NCBI GenBank assembly: GCA_014885115.2
Contig: WKLE02004534.1
Coordinates: 1 to 37,345, forward strand
Direction: 5' to 3'
Source: Asterionellopsis glacialis
Lineage: Eukaryota > Bacillariophyta > Plagiogrammaphyceae > Rhaphoneidales > Asterionellopsidaceae
DNA: 37,345 bases
Within the stretch, counting starts at the first letter, position 1; each line of letters starts with the position of its first letter. This document shows, piece after piece, positions 11,595-22,099 of the stretch. The position numbers and the translations under genes were made by a program. The notes beneath the pieces were generated by a model that had not been told where the DNA came from, did no database searches, and was given only the letters and a program-made list of their open reading frames with translations.

Positions 11595-14114
11595 ATGAAC
11601 TACCTTACTCAAGCTCAGGCTCAACAACAGCAAGAAGAAACACAACAGCCGTTGTTGACCGCACAGGGAGTCAAATCCGTGGAAGCATCCTCATCTTCTA
11701 CGCCATCACTACTAAGTAATGCTTCCATGCCATCACAAGAACAATCTCAACAAGTGACATCTCAAGCGATGGAAGGAGCATCCGCTGCTTCCATCATCAA
11801 CAACGCTCAACGACACTCTGCAATTGTATTGAATGAGATTGGTACCAAGTTGTTTACTGCCGGACAGCATAATGACGCTATGATCATTTACGACACCGCC
11901 TGTCAAGTTTTGAAATCCATCATTGTTCCATCGAAGAACGAAGCATGGACGAACCCACTCGTTGTCATGGCCGCGCAACGTGCTGCATGGGGCCAGCAAC
12001 GTCTTCAACAAGCCGAAGCAGCTCAAGCATCATCATCACTGTCATCTGCCACAGCCTCCAGCAGCAGTAGCTGTGTCGACGATAAGGAGAAGACATTCCA
12101 AGATCATCCACTCGATTTGTATCAAGAAGGTGAATGTGACGTTGGTCCAAGACCATTTCGATCACCACTTCATATTGATTTGGATGCAGCTCAAACAACA
12201 CGGGATAACTTGTTGGAAGCCATGATTCTTTTCAACCGTGCACTGGTACAACACTGCAAATCCCAATTGGAGGCTTCCAGTGTTGTCTACGAGAATGCCT
12301 TGTTGCTTGTCAACTTGGAAGTCAAACAAACAGGACAATGCATGAATCGTACAGCACATTTGGGAATGCTTATTCATAACAATCTGGGACAAATCAACTA
12401 CGTCGATGGCAATCAAGCAGCAGCTCTTGAAAACTTCATTGCCGCCTTGACATGGGCCAAGCAGATTAATGGATTGGGTCATGACAACAAGTACAGACTG
12501 TCCGTTGCTTCAATTCTTTCCAACTGCTGCAGAACCCAATGGATGACCACCAATACATCAGATGATAGTCATCGGGCATTCGACCAAGTTTTAAAACTAC
12601 GATCATCTGTTCTTCCATGGGATCACAAGGACGTTGCGGCTGCACATTACAACATGGGCATTATCGAGTACGCAAGAAGCAATTCCAAACAAGCACTCTT
12701 CCATTTGGAACACTACCTCAAGATTGATATGTACCGTATTTCACAAAATCAATCTTCCCTTGATGTCATCCCCGCACTTATCTACATTTTGTTGATTCAA
12801 AATGAAGATTCTTCCGAAAGTTCTTCGGTTGAACTTACCAAATGTTTGCGTTTCCTTCAAGACAAACGTGAAGATTTGGGTGCCTTCCACACTGAAGTAG
12901 CAACTCTTCTTAACTACATTGGCGCTCTTCTCTTTCAAAGACGAGAACTTGATCATGCTATCCACTTCTACCAAGAAGAATTACGTGTTGAACAGAAGCT
13001 TGTCTGTGGAAGCAGTAGCACACCTGCCGCCACTGTCTCTGCACCTGAAACAGCACAACAGCAACAGCAACAGCAACAAAAACCTGAGCAACCTTCAGAA
13101 TCTTCGGCAACTGCCGGATCATCCTCGGAGGGTGATGCACCCCTTTCTTTGGCTGTCACACTCAACAATATTGGTCGCATCCAGCAGGAACGTGGACGTT
13201 ACCGTGAGGCTATTCACTTTTACAAAAGAGCTCTCACTGCAAATAAGAACCATTCGGCAGAGGAACTTGCCTCAGCTGCAGGTCTTGCTGCCAGCACAAA
13301 TGGTGACAACAAAGACGGTGAATCCTCTTCTTCGGTTAATCTATTTGCCACGATTTGGTACAACTTGGGATTGATCCATGATATGATGGATTCGCAGAAA
13401 GATGCTATCCGTAGTTTCCAAATGTCTTTGGCATTGAGAAGAGCCTTGCTTGGTCCCGATCATCCTGATGTTGCTTGTTTGTGGTACAACATTGGAACAC
13501 TCCAAATGGAATCTCAAAACTTGGCTGAAGCTTCTGCATCATTGAAAGAATCCTTGCGTATTCGCCGTCTTAGTGTCCGATGCCCACAAAACGACATGCA
13601 TATCATTACAGCCTTGCAAAAGCTTGCCTCCTTACATCAAAACTGTGGAAACATCGATAGTGCGATCGAATCCTTCCAAGAGGTGATCCAAATTCAACAA
13701 CAACAACCACAGGTGAACAAGGAAGATGTCGGAAACATCATGAAAACCGTATCAGAATTGTTCCATGCCAAGGGTGATTTGGATAATGCGTTGAACATGG
13801 CCAGTGGAAGTTACCAAGTCTTTCATGGCATGTTACTAGAGGAAGGAGCCAAACAACAACAAGATGAAACAATCATTGCCACTGTCGCTGAACATGTTGG
13901 ATCTGCCTTGTTATTGTTGGGAAGTCTTTACCACGAAAAATGTGAACCAATGTTGGCTTGTGCTGCCTACCGTGAAGCTGCAAACACCATTTCAACCGTA
14001 TGCTCATCCTCAAACGATGATGAATCATCAAACAACAAGAAGTATGCATCACTCATCCCCCTCAAGGAACTTAGTGACATGCTTGCCTGTTCTAACTGTG
14101 CTCCCGAAGCATAA
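11595..14114 (+). CDS. TPR-repeat protein, kinesin-light-chain-like, 839 aa
   Basis: This is a single-exon gene. The frame is open further 5', but only from a GTG; the first ATG at 11595 follows an AAAC-rich leader and is the sensible start. At least six tetratricopeptide-type helical repeats are visible: about residues 73-107, 255-290, 346-378, 433-468, 517-550 and 583-665. The best ones have the pattern ..LNNIGRIQQERGRYREAI.. and ..LWYNIGTLQ..., with the LGPDHPDVA linker typical of kinesin-light-chain-like TPRs. A CAG/CAA-encoded glutamine run lies near residue 488, and the N-terminus is Gln/Ser-rich. TPR proteins act as scaffolds for protein partners; the partner here is unknown. No signal peptide or membrane segment is present, so it is probably cytosolic. 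The next gene is convergent. Confidence 0.9.
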   Translation: MNYLTQAQAQQQQEETQQPLLTAQGVKSVEASSSSTPSLLSNASMPSQEQSQQVTSQAMEGASAASIINNAQRHSAIVLNEIGTKLFTAGQHNDAMIIYDTACQVLKSIIVPSKNEAWTNPLVVMAAQRAAWGQQRLQQAEAAQASSSLSSATASSSSSCVDDKEKTFQDHPLDLYQEGECDVGPRPFRSPLHIDLDAAQTTRDNLLEAMILFNRALVQHCKSQLEASSVVYENALLLVNLEVKQTGQCMNRTAHLGMLIHNNLGQINYVDGNQAAALENFIAALTWAKQINGLGHDNKYRLSVASILSNCCRTQWMTTNTSDDSHRAFDQVLKLRSSVLPWDHKDVAAAHYNMGIIEYARSNSKQALFHLEHYLKIDMYRISQNQSSLDVIPALIYILLIQNEDSSESSSVELTKCLRFLQDKREDLGAFHTEVATLLNYIGALLFQRRELDHAIHFYQEELRVEQKLVCGSSSTPAATVSAPETAQQQQQQQQKPEQPSESSATAGSSSEGDAPLSLAVTLNNIGRIQQERGRYREAIHFYKRALTANKNHSAEELASAAGLAASTNGDNKDGESSSSVNLFATIWYNLGLIHDMMDSQKDAIRSFQMSLALRRALLGPDHPDVACLWYNIGTLQMESQNLAEASASLKESLRIRRLSVRCPQNDMHIITALQKLASLHQNCGNIDSAIESFQEVIQIQQQQPQVNKEDVGNIMKTVSELFHAKGDLDNALNMASGSYQVFHGMLLEEGAKQQQDETIIATVAEHVGSALLLLGSLYHEKCEPMLACAAYREAANTISTVCSSSNDDESSNNKKYASLIPLKELSDMLACSNCAPEA

Positions 14115-14549
14115 AGAAAACATTTGTTATCACCATACACATCTTATGAACTACTACCCGATTTTGTTAATATTTATTGTAATTTTAGTACATTTTATCA
14201 ATACAAACACAAGAAACCTTTTTATCCTTCAGTATTTTGTGCGAAAATTGGTTTTCTTGCGTTTCAACTAATCATTTTGACGAGAAAAAAGATTTCAAAT
14301 CTGCATCCAACTACACGGAACAACAACAGAACAAAAAACGTACTTGCACGAACATAAATTGGCAACTAGAGTAGTACGGGATTCTTGATGTTTTAGCTGT
14401 TCTAAACCCATCACCAGATAAGAAACCCTTACTGTGTGTCAACCATCACCGTAGTAGATTTATGGTCTTCTTTCAAAATGCGAACTCCCAGAGATGTTCG
14501 ACCTACTACTCACTTTCTTTAGGAATACAAAAGTTCAAGTGACAGATAA
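14115..14549. other. Intergenic, convergent 3' ends
   Basis: This is AT-rich DNA between the stop codons of two convergent genes. I see nothing beyond presumed 3' untranslated regions, and none of the TACCTGGTA palindromes. Confidence 0.5.
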
Positions 14550-15900
14550 TCAATGTTCATACAAAGTGACATATCGCCTCTTCTTTCGCTTCTTCTTGTT
14601 GTTTTTGTGGAGACCATTCTCTTGTTTTGTTTCGGTATTCTCCGTAGTAGTAGTACTAGAGGAGGAAACACTCGTTTCCGCTTGATTTGTTTGATCTTGT
14701 TGATTTTGTTGTGTCCACGAATCAAACATAGCATCATCATTATCCTCGTACTTGACAGAATCGATACTTTCAATTTGGCGTGTGGAGGAGGAATTTTCAT
14801 TCACCAAATTGCGTTGGATAAAGTCTTGAATAGTTTCAATTTGATCATCATTACAACGCATGAATAATCTTCGAATCAACATCCTAATAGTCGTATCCTC
14901 ATCATCACCATAGGGGAGAAAGTTGGAAACTTCAAAAGAAGGTTGCTGTTCCGTTGAAAGAGGAAAGTAATTTTCTTTTTCACGTGATGATACAACAGTA
15001 TAGCGATTGTTATCAAACGTGATTTCCACGGATGGGTTACCTTCATCGTACTCTTCGTCTTCATCTTCTTCTGAATAGTCTTCGTCTTCGTATTCTTCTG
15101 AGTAGTATTCAGAGCTGACACTGCTTTCATCGTTATAAAAGTCAATGTCATCGATGGTCGATTTCTCCTCTGCCGCAGTTGCGAGGAAATCAATTAGACC
15201 AAGAAGGATACTCCTGGATTCTTCATTCAACTCATTGAATATATTGAGTAGACCATTATCATACACATCATCAGCTTCTTCAGAAATCCATGACTGCTGT
15301 TCGTCGTCTTCATCCGCTCGTTCCACCTCTTCATCTTCCTCCTCCTCCCTTTCTTCCTGTGCTATAACATCATTCACAATACCTGCCATAGAACCTGTAA
15401 CAGACTTTGGTCCATCAATATTCAACCATGTTGGTTCCGTCATCACCGTATTCCCATCCTCTTCTTCTTCTGGTTTGACAATTTCAAATAGTTCTCCATG
15501 AGATATTGTTGTAGTCTTGAAGTCCCAACTGGGATCCGATGGAATTGGTGAAAGATTTTGGGTCATGGACTTTCCTAAATTCTTTTCAAGAAACTCGTTT
15601 TGCCGTAACTTGGAATCAAATAAACGATTATGGCTACTACGCCTTTGCCACATGATTGTCATCTTTTTTCTTCTATCGCTCAACAAGACCCACAACTGTG
15701 TTTCACCAACACGGCGAATTCTTTTTGATGTCTTCTGTGGCTTTTTGTTTTTTCACGACAATAGATGAAGACATGTTCATGTTTTTCGTTTTATACATAA
15801 AACTTGTGTATTTATCAGGCACTATAATATAATCGCTAAAAAAGTATGTGCGGCTCTCACTTACTTTACAAAGAATATCTAATGAACTAGAATATACCAT
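14550..15900 (-). CDS. Acidic protein with basic C-terminal tail (hypothetical)
   Basis: The uninterrupted frame supports 14550-15662 (ATG, 370 aa). The same frame stays open and protein-like upstream to 15752 (containing RIRRVGETQLWVLLSDRRKK) without an ATG. A 12-codon ATG exon at 15865-15900 ends at a strong GTAAGT donor (15864), and in-phase AG acceptors lie at 15741 or 15735. I therefore favour join 15865-15900 to about 14550-15740, near 408 aa, with an intron of about 124-130 bases. The protein has long Glu/Asp runs in its central part, a mixed helical segment, a Gln/Ser/Thr-rich region, and a tail with KKKRKKRR close to the stop that resembles a nuclear localisation signal. I recognise no family. 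A nuclear or chromatin-associated role is only a guess from the composition. Confidence 0.6.
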
Positions 15901-16970
15901 ATTTGTACGTTGAGTAATCGCCAGAGAAGACAGTAAAATTATTTCAACATACTAAAAAATCTCTATATAGAATATAACAGGCGGTACGGATACATTTTTG
16001 TCGAAGTCATCATGGATGTGCACTCATTAGACTGTCTGAAAAATTTATTTGCGTCTAGTATAAGTACTGAATATTACTTACTCCTAATATTTATTTTACT
16101 GTAGAAATGATTAAAAAATATTTTCTTATTTGTTGATCCTGTATCGAAAAACCCTTCGATATTATCCTTGTTATTATCAGGGCACTGGAGTAATTTGGAG
16201 ATCCAGTATCTCAAGTTTTGAAAGTCAATCGACCAATAATTGAATATCGTTGGAAAGCTAATATAAAATCTATTCATTCATGAACAAAATAAACAAAAAT
16301 ATTTATTTTTCAATATTCGCAGGCAGAAGGACAGAAGACGAAGTATAATACCGGATACCGGTATTATCATGAACATGCCAAACTTGTTACCATCCGCATC
16401 GTAGAGACTAGGATAGGACATGATCCCCCTGGTCGTGTACTTTGCGTGAATCAAATCTTCCGTTGCCCGTTAGTTCCGACGTTTTCTTTTTGGAATTTTT
16501 TTGAAAAGCGGAACCACTCTGCGTGTCGGTTAGTATTAGTCCCCCCACTAACGTATGTTTTTACCAAACACTTTTTTGGACGGATTACCCGCCTAGAGTA
16601 CCAGGTAACAGGTATTGTCTCTAGGACTAGAGAGGTCCTTCCCTTTCCTAGAGGAAAAAGTAGTCCTTTAGGACTACACATACAGTCAGCGAGCCAGTAT
16701 CATACATTCTCACAAGCAGCACCGGACTTTGGGTCCTCGGATTTGACTAGGACTTACGACGCTACTGTCGGACTATTCATTAGCGGGTTAGTAACGAACG
16801 GTTACTTTTCATTGTTCATTTTGTTTTCATTGTATCCGTTGCATACCGTATCGAATAAATCAATAATAGCGATAGGGTACCTGAAAACGAGTAGACTAGA
16901 CCCAGGCTTATCTCATTTCCCAATCTTTGTGTCCTGTGTGTATTAGCCAGCGAAACGGTCCAAGTAAACA
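15901..16970. other. Divergent promoter region
   Basis: This lies between a minus-strand and a plus-strand gene start. It holds a perfect hairpin at 16345-16367 (10-base arms ATAATACCGG/CCGGTATTAT, 3-base loop), one TACCAGGTA unit (16599-16607) and repeated TAGGACTA/AGTCCT words at about 16,620-16,680. A frame at 16446-16946 starts only with GTG, crosses these repeats and is rejected as a gene. Confidence 0.5.
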
Positions 16971-18271
16971 ATGAAGATGTCGAAGCAGCGTTTTATGAAG
17001 CGAGCAGTGGAGAGTGGCAGTGGGACCCTGTGTATGATGATGTTAGCTGTATACTGTGGTGTAACGATTATTCTGAATTCTATTCAGCAAGGCATTGGAG
17101 AGAAAAACAAATCTTTTCTGCAACCACCTTCCATATCTCAAACAGAAGTCGCCCGGAAGCGAACTTTCAGCAAGTCGATCAGTTATGACTACTATTGGAA
17201 TCAAACTTGCCCATTTGTCAGTCCGAATTATGACGGAGTTCTCAAAAAAAGTACTTATAGAGCAGAACAAGCAAGGTAAATAAGAATAGCTATTCCTCTT
17301 ATTCATTTTGTTGCAGTCTCTTCCATTTGTACACAACTCAATTATAATCTTGCTATTGTTTCTTAAAAAATCGCACCAGAAAAATTTCAATAGAATCAGG
17401 AGCGACAAAGACAATTCGTTCAGCACTTGATAGTGGTATGTTGGCAGGTAGAAAGATGCTTCTCATGGGAGACTCTCTGCATAAACAGGCGTATCAGTCC
17501 CTGAACTGCATGGCTGGTGAAGAAAGGACGGGGCCTTATTTTTCAAAAGAAAGAAAAATGGGGCGGTCGTTCCTGAAAAGCGGTCCATTTCAAACCGACT
17601 GGCTGCAACTTTTCTTCAATTATGACGCTGGTAAGCTAGTTGAGCTCAATGCGGGTGCAATAAATGGAATCCACTGGGAAGACCAGCAATCTTGGATTGA
17701 CGCCTGTGAGGCAGGGCAACCATTTTATTTCCGAGATGCCTGTATCAACGATGCTCCACAGGTCGACGAGTGCGACACAAATAACAAAACAGCGAAAATC
17801 GTTCTTGGTCGCGATGATTTCGTTTTCTTGTACAAAACAAAGCATAACCGAAAGGAAGAAAATCTTGAAAAAATCATTGCACTCGGAAAGTGTATGCAAT
17901 CTGCAAAAAGGAATGGCATAAATCACCCCGACTGGCCTCACATTGTGTACACCGTTTCGCAACCAACGCACTGGGCAACAAAAGATGGTTCATACGACCG
18001 AAATCACTCCACTGATAATCCATGTGTTAAAATCAGCCACGCAAAGGAAACCGAAAGACTGAAGAAGGAATTAAGCGCCGTCAAGGGACTCTTCCCAATT
18101 TTAGGACGAATTTCATTCTTCAAACAGAGATTACTTGGAAATTACCACATGGATAATGGGGACTGTACACATTGGATGCTACCAGGTGTTCAAGATATAG
18201 TTACAGCCGAGATAATCGAGTGGATGGTTGATATTGCAACGACAGAAAAAGCTAACAGTTCGATACAATAG
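16971..18271 (+). CDS. TBL/PC-esterase-like (SGNH fold) type II membrane protein
   Basis: Two exons, 16971-17275 and 17380-18271, are joined in phase across a 104-base intron (GTAAAT donor, CACCAG acceptor). The split Arg codon 102 keeps the frame, giving 398 aa. A short basic N-terminus and one membrane span at about residues 19-38 predict a Golgi-type type II protein. The lumenal part carries the GDS motif (MGDSLHKQ, GDS 132-134) and the late DxxH motif (DCTHWMLPG, Asp363 and His366). These are the two hallmark motifs of plant trichome-birefringence-like / PC-esterase proteins. Characterised members are polysaccharide O-acetyltransferases. An analogous action on wall or exported glycans is inferred, not shown. 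A CPF Cys motif before the intron resembles the TBL domain. The deaminase gene is convergent downstream. Confidence 0.82.
17276..17379 (+). other. Spliceosomal intron in the TBL-like gene
   Basis: The donor is G|GTAAAT and the acceptor CACCAG|A. The intron is 104 bases with in-frame stops. Removing it fuses two protein-like frames and restores the codon AG|A. An upstream TTGCAG at about 17,315 is a weaker alternative because the following stretch does not keep the frame. Confidence 0.75.
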
Positions 18272-18378
18272 AGATGTTTTAGCTGTTTTCTTATTTATTT
18301 CAGGGTACGACACCAAAATTTTTGACATAGAAGATAGATACCATAATATATAGACACGGAAGAGATACATGCCGGATA

Positions 18379-18747
18379 TCAGTTCCTTTCTGCAGACGAG
18401 AGCTTACTCATTGTGGAACAAAACTCGGGTGTCTCACTTAGCCACATGCCATTTTCATAGAATTGTAACTTGACAATATTTTTATGATATCTCAGGATCC
18501 GTTGTATACAATGAACGCATGGCCTAGAGTTACCAAAGCTACCATCAGCAAGAATCCGGACGATTACCATTTGTGCCTTAACAACATCATGCCTTCTTAG
18601 ATAGCGAATTGCATCCATTTCAGCATGGCGCGAAGAAGATTGCAGTTTGCTTGAATTGGACAACCCCCCATTCAAACGAGCTCCCGGGGCTGCCGAAGAT
18701 CGTCCTATATGAACAAAGTTGTTGCTAACAAGAAGTCCGCATATCAT
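18379..18747 (-). CDS. Small zinc-dependent deaminase-fold protein
   Basis: From the first ATG (18747) the protein has 122 residues. It carries the cytidine/deoxycytidylate deaminase signature: HAEMDAI (zinc His41, catalytic Glu43) and RPCVHC (zinc Cys77 and Cys80), with the expected beta strand (MVIVRIL) between them and another (IVKLQFY) after. This HAE...S.PC..C arrangement in a very short protein resembles a group of single-domain deaminases I associate with protists and large DNA viruses. The substrate (free nucleotide, RNA or DNA) cannot be told. The frame continues upstream only to a TTG. A 51-aa ATG frame at 18755-18910 ends just upstream and would join it after a one-base shift, so the true N-terminus may be longer. 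Confidence 0.6.
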   Translation of the reverse strand: MICGLLVSNNFVHIGRSSAAPGARLNGGLSNSSKLQSSSRHAEMDAIRYLRRHDVVKAQMVIVRILADGSFGNSRPCVHCIQRILRYHKNIVKLQFYENGMWLSETPEFCSTMSKLSSAERN

Positions 18748-18754
18748 TGTGCAT

Positions 18755-18910
18755 CTACTGGAATTTTTCAAATCCTTGTTTGGTCCATTCTTCGAGCTGG
18801 TCTAGTAGTCTGAGGACTCTGCAAGGCAACATTACAATACAGGCAGGAATGGTCTTGTAACTGGCAGGCACAGTAGCAACGTCTAATGAATGCTTTGTCT
18901 GATACTTCAT
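18755..18910 (-). CDS. 51-aa frame just upstream of the deaminase
   Basis: The ATG at 18910 starts MKYQTKHSLDVATV and the frame ends in TAG at 18755, eight bases before the deaminase ATG. The peptide contains a helical LLDQLEEWTKQGFEK stretch that looks like real protein. Dropping one base in the GAAAAATTCC stretch at about 18,762-18,772 would run it into the deaminase frame. It may therefore be the missing N-terminus of the deaminase (frameshift or assembly indel), an exon, or a separate small frame. It overlaps the TGA of the next upstream fragment by two bases. Confidence 0.35.
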   Translation of the reverse strand: MKYQTKHSLDVATVPASYKTIPACIVMLPCRVLRLLDQLEEWTKQGFEKFQ

Positions 18911-19823
18911 GGTGTGTACTTTTTAAATGTGATACTGAAGCTACTATTTTTTCTTCGCATGCTGTGTCTTCTTCGTGGTTCGTGGTGTCTCATGAACTTA
19001 CAGACACTCATTGCTGCGAGACTCAATTCAGTCGTGTATACTTTTGTTGATTGAATGGTCCCAGATTCTTGTCCATTCGTGGTTGGTGTCAAAAGCTAAG
19101 GCTATCAGTAGAGTACTCGCAAGAATCCCGCACCGAATAAATATTGAATCATAGAAACAATTCTCCGTCGGTTGGACAAACGACGGCGATCCAAAAGCAT
19201 TTTCATGTAGAGCTGAGATATGCCAGATACACCGACATATCCAGCCATCTCATCGGCACCAGATGGCGAATCCATGTAGTGCGTTACTAAAATTGACAGC
19301 AACGTCATCAGAGGAATCGGAACTTATGGGTTTAGTGCAATAGTTGCAGGTGACCACCCCTCATTTTTTTACTCTAGCAGTATCGTTTTGAGATGATTGA
19401 GACATTTTTTTCGCGCCCCATTTTCATTGGAAGCGACTTCTTCGTCGGCAATATTGCTTCCATTGTAAGATGGGGTAGAAAGTCTAGGAGTCATTTCCGC
19501 ATCACCACCAGCCGAATAAAAAGTTTGTTGCGAAACCCCAATATCTGATCACGATAATATTCCTCAAGATCCAATGGTGTTGCGATTGACGAAAATCCAA
19601 GCGATGATAAAGGAGTATCTTCACTTTCTTCTATGGATGATCCACCCTTTTCCAACTGTTGCAGTACAACAATCCACAATCGCTCTTGCCGATCATCATT
19701 TTTTTGTACTTCTTCTGCTGTAACAAGGCGCAAACACACTGCCCTGTCCTCTTTTAGCAGTTTTGCTATTTTATCATTTTGTGAAGTCAACCTCCCTGAT
19801 ATTTTTAGTAAGTAGTCCTGGAA
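18908..19823 (-). pseudogene. Chain of frame-shifted coding fragments, 5' end missing
   Basis: Protein-like segments succeed one another on the minus strand in changing frames: 19823-19491 (KIAKLLKEDRAVCLRL..., no ATG), then a different frame ending at 19369 (...STPSYNGSNIADEEVA...), then 19308-19105 (MTLLSILV...), then about 19,125-19,050 in a third frame (ILASTLLIALAF, membrane-like), then 19,092-18,907 (basic, ends KKYTP). Single-base changes in runs would reconnect most of them: GGGG at 19536-19539, GGG at 19127-19129, AAAA at 19042-19045. The 5' side runs into a palindrome-repeat field without an ATG. I read it as one or two decayed or mis-assembled genes of unknown family. Undetected introns are a less likely alternative. 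Confidence 0.45.
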
Positions 19824-20948
19824 TCATAGGTCCTAACGGTACCTGGTAATACCTGGTAGGACTCTAGGCGGCTAGTCCTACCTGGTGAGGGTGCTACCTG
19901 TACAGGTACCAGGTACCAGGTATGTTGTTCAATTACCTGGTACAGGTACATTACTGTAACAGGTACACAGGTATCATAGGACCCTTGTACATAGGACTAA
20001 CCAATCAGAACCAAGCACATTACAGGTAAATTTTTTGCATGTCCCCACCTATTTATTTATTACAGTAGGTCCAAACTGGTAGGAAGAATACCTGCAGGCA
20101 CCTGGGACAGTACTCGTACTTCAAGTATCAATGAATAAGGTTGTAAATGTACCAGGTAGCATGAATGCATATAATAATCTACCAGAAATAAATTAGGTAT
20201 GATATTCTATTCGTCTACAAGTGAGTGTACCTGGGGTAAAGTATCGGGTACTGCAGCAGATATTATATATATATAAAATGCTGGAAAGATCCTTTCTCTA
20301 TTTTTCATGTTTCCGTTCAACGGAAATTTAGCGACAGTCACTGTCATTTTAACAATCTTTCAACGGTCCTTCTGAATAGGTCATTACAATTCTGATAATA
20401 ATTATCTCATTATTGTGCGGTATATATTCATATTAGAGTATATATAAATTTATTATATATTAAGTAATATGTATCCTCTATAGAGCATGTTCTATAGAAT
20501 CGTACGAGGTGATTTTGTCGGAAAACAGAAATCTAGATCCGTTAGAGATACAGTATTAGGCGGGCTTTTGTATCATCCTGCTTCCTTATCCGCTTCTAAA
20601 CTCTTGAGTCCATTGAGCTTTGATGATATGCTATTATTTTGTACCAGTCCTCTCTAGAGAGAGAGATGAGTCCCTCTGTACCAGGTACTCAGAGTACCTC
20701 TTACAGGTACGCATGGATGGGTTTGGATGGTGAAATCTACATAGATCCGGATTTTCATTTCTCACCATCTTTTCAAATCTTTCTCTGCCATCTACTAAAA
20801 CCTGGGTCGTCGTGATTGTCAACCTTTATTTTCTACATTTTGTCAACTTTTACTGATCATAGTTAGTAAGAAATTGCGTTTCTTGAATGCTCTATCCTAT
20901 CATATCTTGGAAAAGAAGATAATCAAAACTAGACAAAGTCGTAAAACT
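19824..20948. other. Palindrome-rich intergenic region
   Basis: This is the densest field of TACCTGGTA/TACCAGGTA and AGGACTA/TAGTCCT words in the window. It also has a (TA)n run at about 20,264-20,276, AT-rich DNA at 20,430-20,470, and a CTCTCTAGAGAG palindrome near 20,651. It separates the broken minus-strand locus from the RING gene. No gene is supported; the 62-codon minus frame at 20634-20822 starts with TTG. Confidence 0.5.
19839..19975. repeat. TACCTGGTA palindrome array
   Basis: At least seven TACCTGG/CCAGGTA or ACAGGTAC units lie in about 135 bases, in both orientations and sometimes back to back (TACAGGTACCAGGTACCAGG). Further copies lie at 20150-20158 and 20679-20688, the last 260 bases before the RING gene ATG. 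Confidence 0.6.
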
Positions 20949-21569
20949 ATGCCATTGCGCAAAGGAGTTTTTTTGGAAAACCGGACGATTGAAGAAAGTA
21001 GTCCTTTCTTTGATGATGATGATATCTTCTCAGACAATAATAGTGAAGATAAGCATCGAATGATTACTATTATACTGGTTTTGTCCTCTTTCTTTGGTGT
21101 ACTTTTGATTTTGGCAAGTGTTTTTGCATTTTGTCCAAATAAGAACAAGGAAAACAGTGCAACTGACGTGGACACAGTGGAAGAAGAGACTGAAAATGAA
21201 TGTGGTATCGGGCATGACTTAGAAGGTGACGAAAATATGAAGCTTTGGCTTAATCTTCTTGAAAAACGAAGGATGGGTTTCATACGGCAAAGTATCGATT
21301 TTGAGTATCTACAAAAGCATGGAGCTAAGTGTGGCATTTGTCGAGTTGAAATTGCAAATGGTGAAAAAGTTGGTTATTCAGTATCGAATGACAAGTGCAA
21401 GCATGTATTCCATCCGAAATGTCTAACTCGGTGGCTTTTGAACCACAAGAGTTGTCCTGTTTGCCACAATCAATTTTGGGACGACGGAGAGCCTACATCC
21501 GACTCACAGGATGGTTTAGATGAAAGTGTAGAAGATGAAACGTGGGGGGGACTAAATTCGGAATGGTGA
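20949..21569 (+). CDS. Membrane-anchored RING-H2 protein, probable E3 ubiquitin ligase
   Basis: The ATG at 20949 gives 206 aa; the frame extends upstream only to a TTG. An acidic N-terminus is followed by one membrane span (residues 38-61). The C-terminal half has a complete C3H2C3 RING-H2 finger: Cys128, Cys131, Cys150, His152, His155, Cys158, Cys169, Cys172, with the typical WLL..KSCPVC end. Such proteins usually recruit E2 enzymes and ubiquitylate membrane or nearby proteins. The target here is unknown. The tail is acidic (Asp/Glu-rich) and ends GGLNSEW. The gene is convergent with the pyrophosphatase gene. Confidence 0.85.
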   Translation: MPLRKGVFLENRTIEESSPFFDDDDIFSDNNSEDKHRMITIILVLSSFFGVLLILASVFAFCPNKNKENSATDVDTVEEETENECGIGHDLEGDENMKLWLNLLEKRRMGFIRQSIDFEYLQKHGAKCGICRVEIANGEKVGYSVSNDKCKHVFHPKCLTRWLLNHKSCPVCHNQFWDDGEPTSDSQDGLDESVEDETWGGLNSEW

Positions 21570-22099
21570 AAGCTGATGGCATGCAGCCCAAAACTACAGA
21601 CACAAGAAAATAAAAAGCTACCTGTACTGCATTTACTTTAGATAAACAAAATGTCAATATATATACAAATTGCTTTCATCAACTTCTTTGCGGTCAAGTT
21701 GTCTGAATTTTCTTATATTTGATTGCAAGTTCTACGTGGACGTTAGCCTCTAATGATGTCATAAAATCAGGAAATTTCAAACTCAGTACTTGCAACAAAT
21801 ATGAAACGCGATAAATAGCAATACTGTGGGATACGAAAGCTCAAGTAGCACAATATGAAATAAAACCAAATTCTCTCATTAAAAACCAAAATTCTTCATA
21901 TATACTGCTTAGTTTAACTTCTTCAGTACTTAGTAGTTTCTTACAAAGTATCTGATACTATACATCAAGATAAAATGTGATACGAAATTTATTCTTAATT
22001 GAAATTTTCATATTTCTTGTTCTCATGTTTTGGAAAACGAGTACTGGTAGTCGGTTTATTCAGTCCAACAAAATATTAGATTGACGAAGTCGCCAAAAT
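21570..22099. other. Intergenic, convergent 3' ends
   Basis: AT-rich DNA between the RING and pyrophosphatase stop codons. No repeat array, gene or RNA is recognised. Confidence 0.5.

Noticed and set aside
12958..13180. Cys/Val-rich minus-strand frames inside the TPR gene
   Set aside because: They are antisense shadows of the CAG/CAA glutamine run.
14550..15695. Start of the acidic protein at the longest-frame boundary (15695)
   Set aside because: That codon is TTG. The real start is either the ATG at 15662 or, more likely, a spliced first exon at 15865-15900.
16446..16946. 166-codon plus-strand frame upstream of the TBL-like gene
   Set aside because: It starts only with GTG, crosses intergenic repeat words, and its product has no recognisable features.
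20634..20822. 62-codon minus-strand frame before the RING gene
   Set aside because: It begins with TTG and lies in the promoter repeat field; the product looks random.
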